Positions 6,082 through 7,061 of a DNA stretch of 7,061 nt are shown here, one piece after another. The position numbers were made by a program, and so were the translations under genes. Numbering within the stretch: the first letter of the stretch is position 1; each line of letters starts with the position of its first letter. The notes beneath the pieces are model-generated. The model saw only the letters and a program-made list of their open reading frames with translations. It searched no databases and had not been told where the DNA came from. Source of the DNA: Comamonadaceae bacterium (GTDB lineage Bacteria; Pseudomonadota; Gammaproteobacteria; Burkholderiales; Burkholderiaceae_C); contig CANIRI010000123.1 of the NCBI GenBank assembly GCA_947469815.1, positions 1-7,061 on the forward strand, written 5' to 3'.

Positions 6082-7061
6082 ATGCCGTTCGTATTGCGAA
6101 GTCTGTTGTTGCTAGTTGCCGTGCTGTCTTGCACGAACGCGTGGTGCGTGCACGCCTACGCGCAGTTCGGTGACATCCGCTACCCCGCAGGCTTTACCCA
6201 CTTTGCCTACGTCAACCCCGACGCGCCCAAGGGTGGGCAAATCGCCATGGTCGCGCCCACACGCGCTTCCAGTTTTGACAAATACAACCCCTTTACCCTC
6301 AAAGGCACGCCGCCGCCCGGCCTGTCCAACCTGGTGTTTGAGACCTTGCTGACCGGTAACGCTGAAGAACCCACTACCGCCTACGGCCTGCTCGCGCAAG
6401 ACATTGCGCTGGCCGCCGACAAACTCTCGGTCACCTTCACGCTCAACCCCCTGGCGCGTTTTCACAACGGCGAACCGGTGCTGGCCGCCGACGTCAAACA
6501 CTCTTATGACAAGCTGATCAGCAAAGAGGCCGCGCCGCAGTACCGCACCTATTTCAGCGAGGTCAAGGCGGTCACGGTGCTGGGTGATCGCAGCATCCGC
6601 TTTGACTTTGTGCGCGCCAACGCCGAGCTGCCGCTGATCGTTGGTGGTCTGCCGGTGTTTCCGCGCAGCTGGGGCGCGGGCAAGCCGCTGGACCAGATCG
6701 TGACCGACTTGCCGATTGGCTCCGGACCCTACCGCATCGGCAAGGTCGACTTTGGCAAAGACGTGCAGTACGTGCGCGACCCGGCTTATTGGGGTAAAGA
6801 CCTCAACGTGCGAAAAGGCACGAACAACTTCGATCGCATCGTCTACCGCCTCTACAAAGACCCCACCGCGCAACTCGAGGCCTTCAAGGCCGGCGAGTTT
6901 GATTACATCCAAGCCTTTATCGCCCGCGAATGGGCACGCGCCTACAAGGGCAAGCCCTTTGACAGTGGTCGTTTGATCAAGCGCGAATTGCAACACGGCA
7001 ACGCGGGGGACTTTCAGGGCTTTATGTTCAACACCCGTGTTCCGAAGTTCAAGGACGTGCG
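6082..7061 (+). CDS. yejA: YejA-type ABC transporter periplasmic peptide-binding protein (partial, 3' end beyond window)
   Basis: The first 326 codons of a family 5 extracellular solute-binding protein are present; the family is usually about 600 residues, so roughly half is missing. The N-terminus (basic residue, then SLLLLVAVLS, then a polar region to about residue 27) is a Sec-type signal peptide. A VLSC stretch is a poor lipobox, so a soluble periplasmic protein is more likely. YejA-like signatures are FTHFAYVNPDAPKGG near residue 40, SFDKYNPFTLKGT, LVFETLLT, LARFHNGEPVLAADVKHSY and IGSGPYRIG. YejA works with YejBEF in uptake of oligopeptides, including microcin C in E. coli; the substrate here is not known. 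The start is ATG at 6082; GTG 6079 and TTG 6067 are in-frame alternatives, bounded by a TAA at 6007-6009. The ribosome site is weak. It is divergent from the asparaginase gene with a 57-base gap. The permease and ATPase genes would be expected downstream, outside the window. Confidence 0.88.
   Translation, partial: MPFVLRSLLLLVAVLSCTNAWCVHAYAQFGDIRYPAGFTHFAYVNPDAPKGGQIAMVAPTRASSFDKYNPFTLKGTPPPGLSNLVFETLLTGNAEEPTTAYGLLAQDIALAADKLSVTFTLNPLARFHNGEPVLAADVKHSYDKLISKEAAPQYRTYFSEVKAVTVLGDRSIRFDFVRANAELPLIVGGLPVFPRSWGAGKPLDQIVTDLPIGSGPYRIGKVDFGKDVQYVRDPAYWGKDLNVRKGTNNFDRIVYRLYKDPTAQLEAFKAGEFDYIQAFIAREWARAYKGKPFDSGRLIKRELQHGNAGDFQGFMFNTRVPKFKDV

Noticed and set aside
6112..6996. Long reverse-strand open frame (294 residues) opposite the yejA-like gene
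   Set aside because: It is fully antisense to a gene with clear family motifs. Long antisense frames are expected in GC-rich coding DNA, and its product shows no recognisable family.

Overview
The window looks like a chromosomal segment of a Gram-negative proteobacterium, most likely a betaproteobacterium of the Comamonadaceae type. This rests on the GC-rich housekeeping genes at the right, a tRNA-Ser gene with encoded CCA, a YejA-type periplasmic peptide-binding protein and a Rhizobium-etli-type asparaginase. It also rests on my unverified recollection that octapeptide-repeat surface proteins occur in that group. The taxonomic call is inference.

Left part (1-4458): after about 180 bases with no visible gene, one very long forward gene (181-4458, 1425 residues) encodes a modular, repeat-built protein. 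It starts with a long array of octapeptide repeats. Then come a cadherin/Ig-like domain, two tandem Ig-like repeats, two copies of an approximately 90-residue beta-rich module, a probable jelly-roll domain, a flagellin-IN-like domain and a third copy of the beta module. It resembles large adhesin or matrix-type surface proteins. However, I see neither an N-terminal signal peptide nor RTX-type calcium repeats, and the C-terminus stops soon after the last module. Composition changes inside the gene, from GC-moderate repeats to an AT-richer C-terminal half.

Middle (4459-4874): about 416 bases without a convincing gene, holding short hairpins and one 99-codon frame with no ATG near its beginning. 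A complete tRNA-Ser(UGA) gene follows on the reverse strand (4875-4962). Its 3' end faces the repeat-protein region, so the tRNA could mark the edge of an accessory segment.

Right part (5008-7061): a reverse-strand asparaginase of the AnsA/ReAV family is transcribed towards the tRNA gene. It is divergent from a yejA-like gene that runs off the right edge. The 57-base gap between their starts must carry the start signals of both genes. One encodes a cytoplasmic amidohydrolase, the other the binding component of a peptide importer. A link through nitrogen or peptide use is possible but not shown by the sequence.
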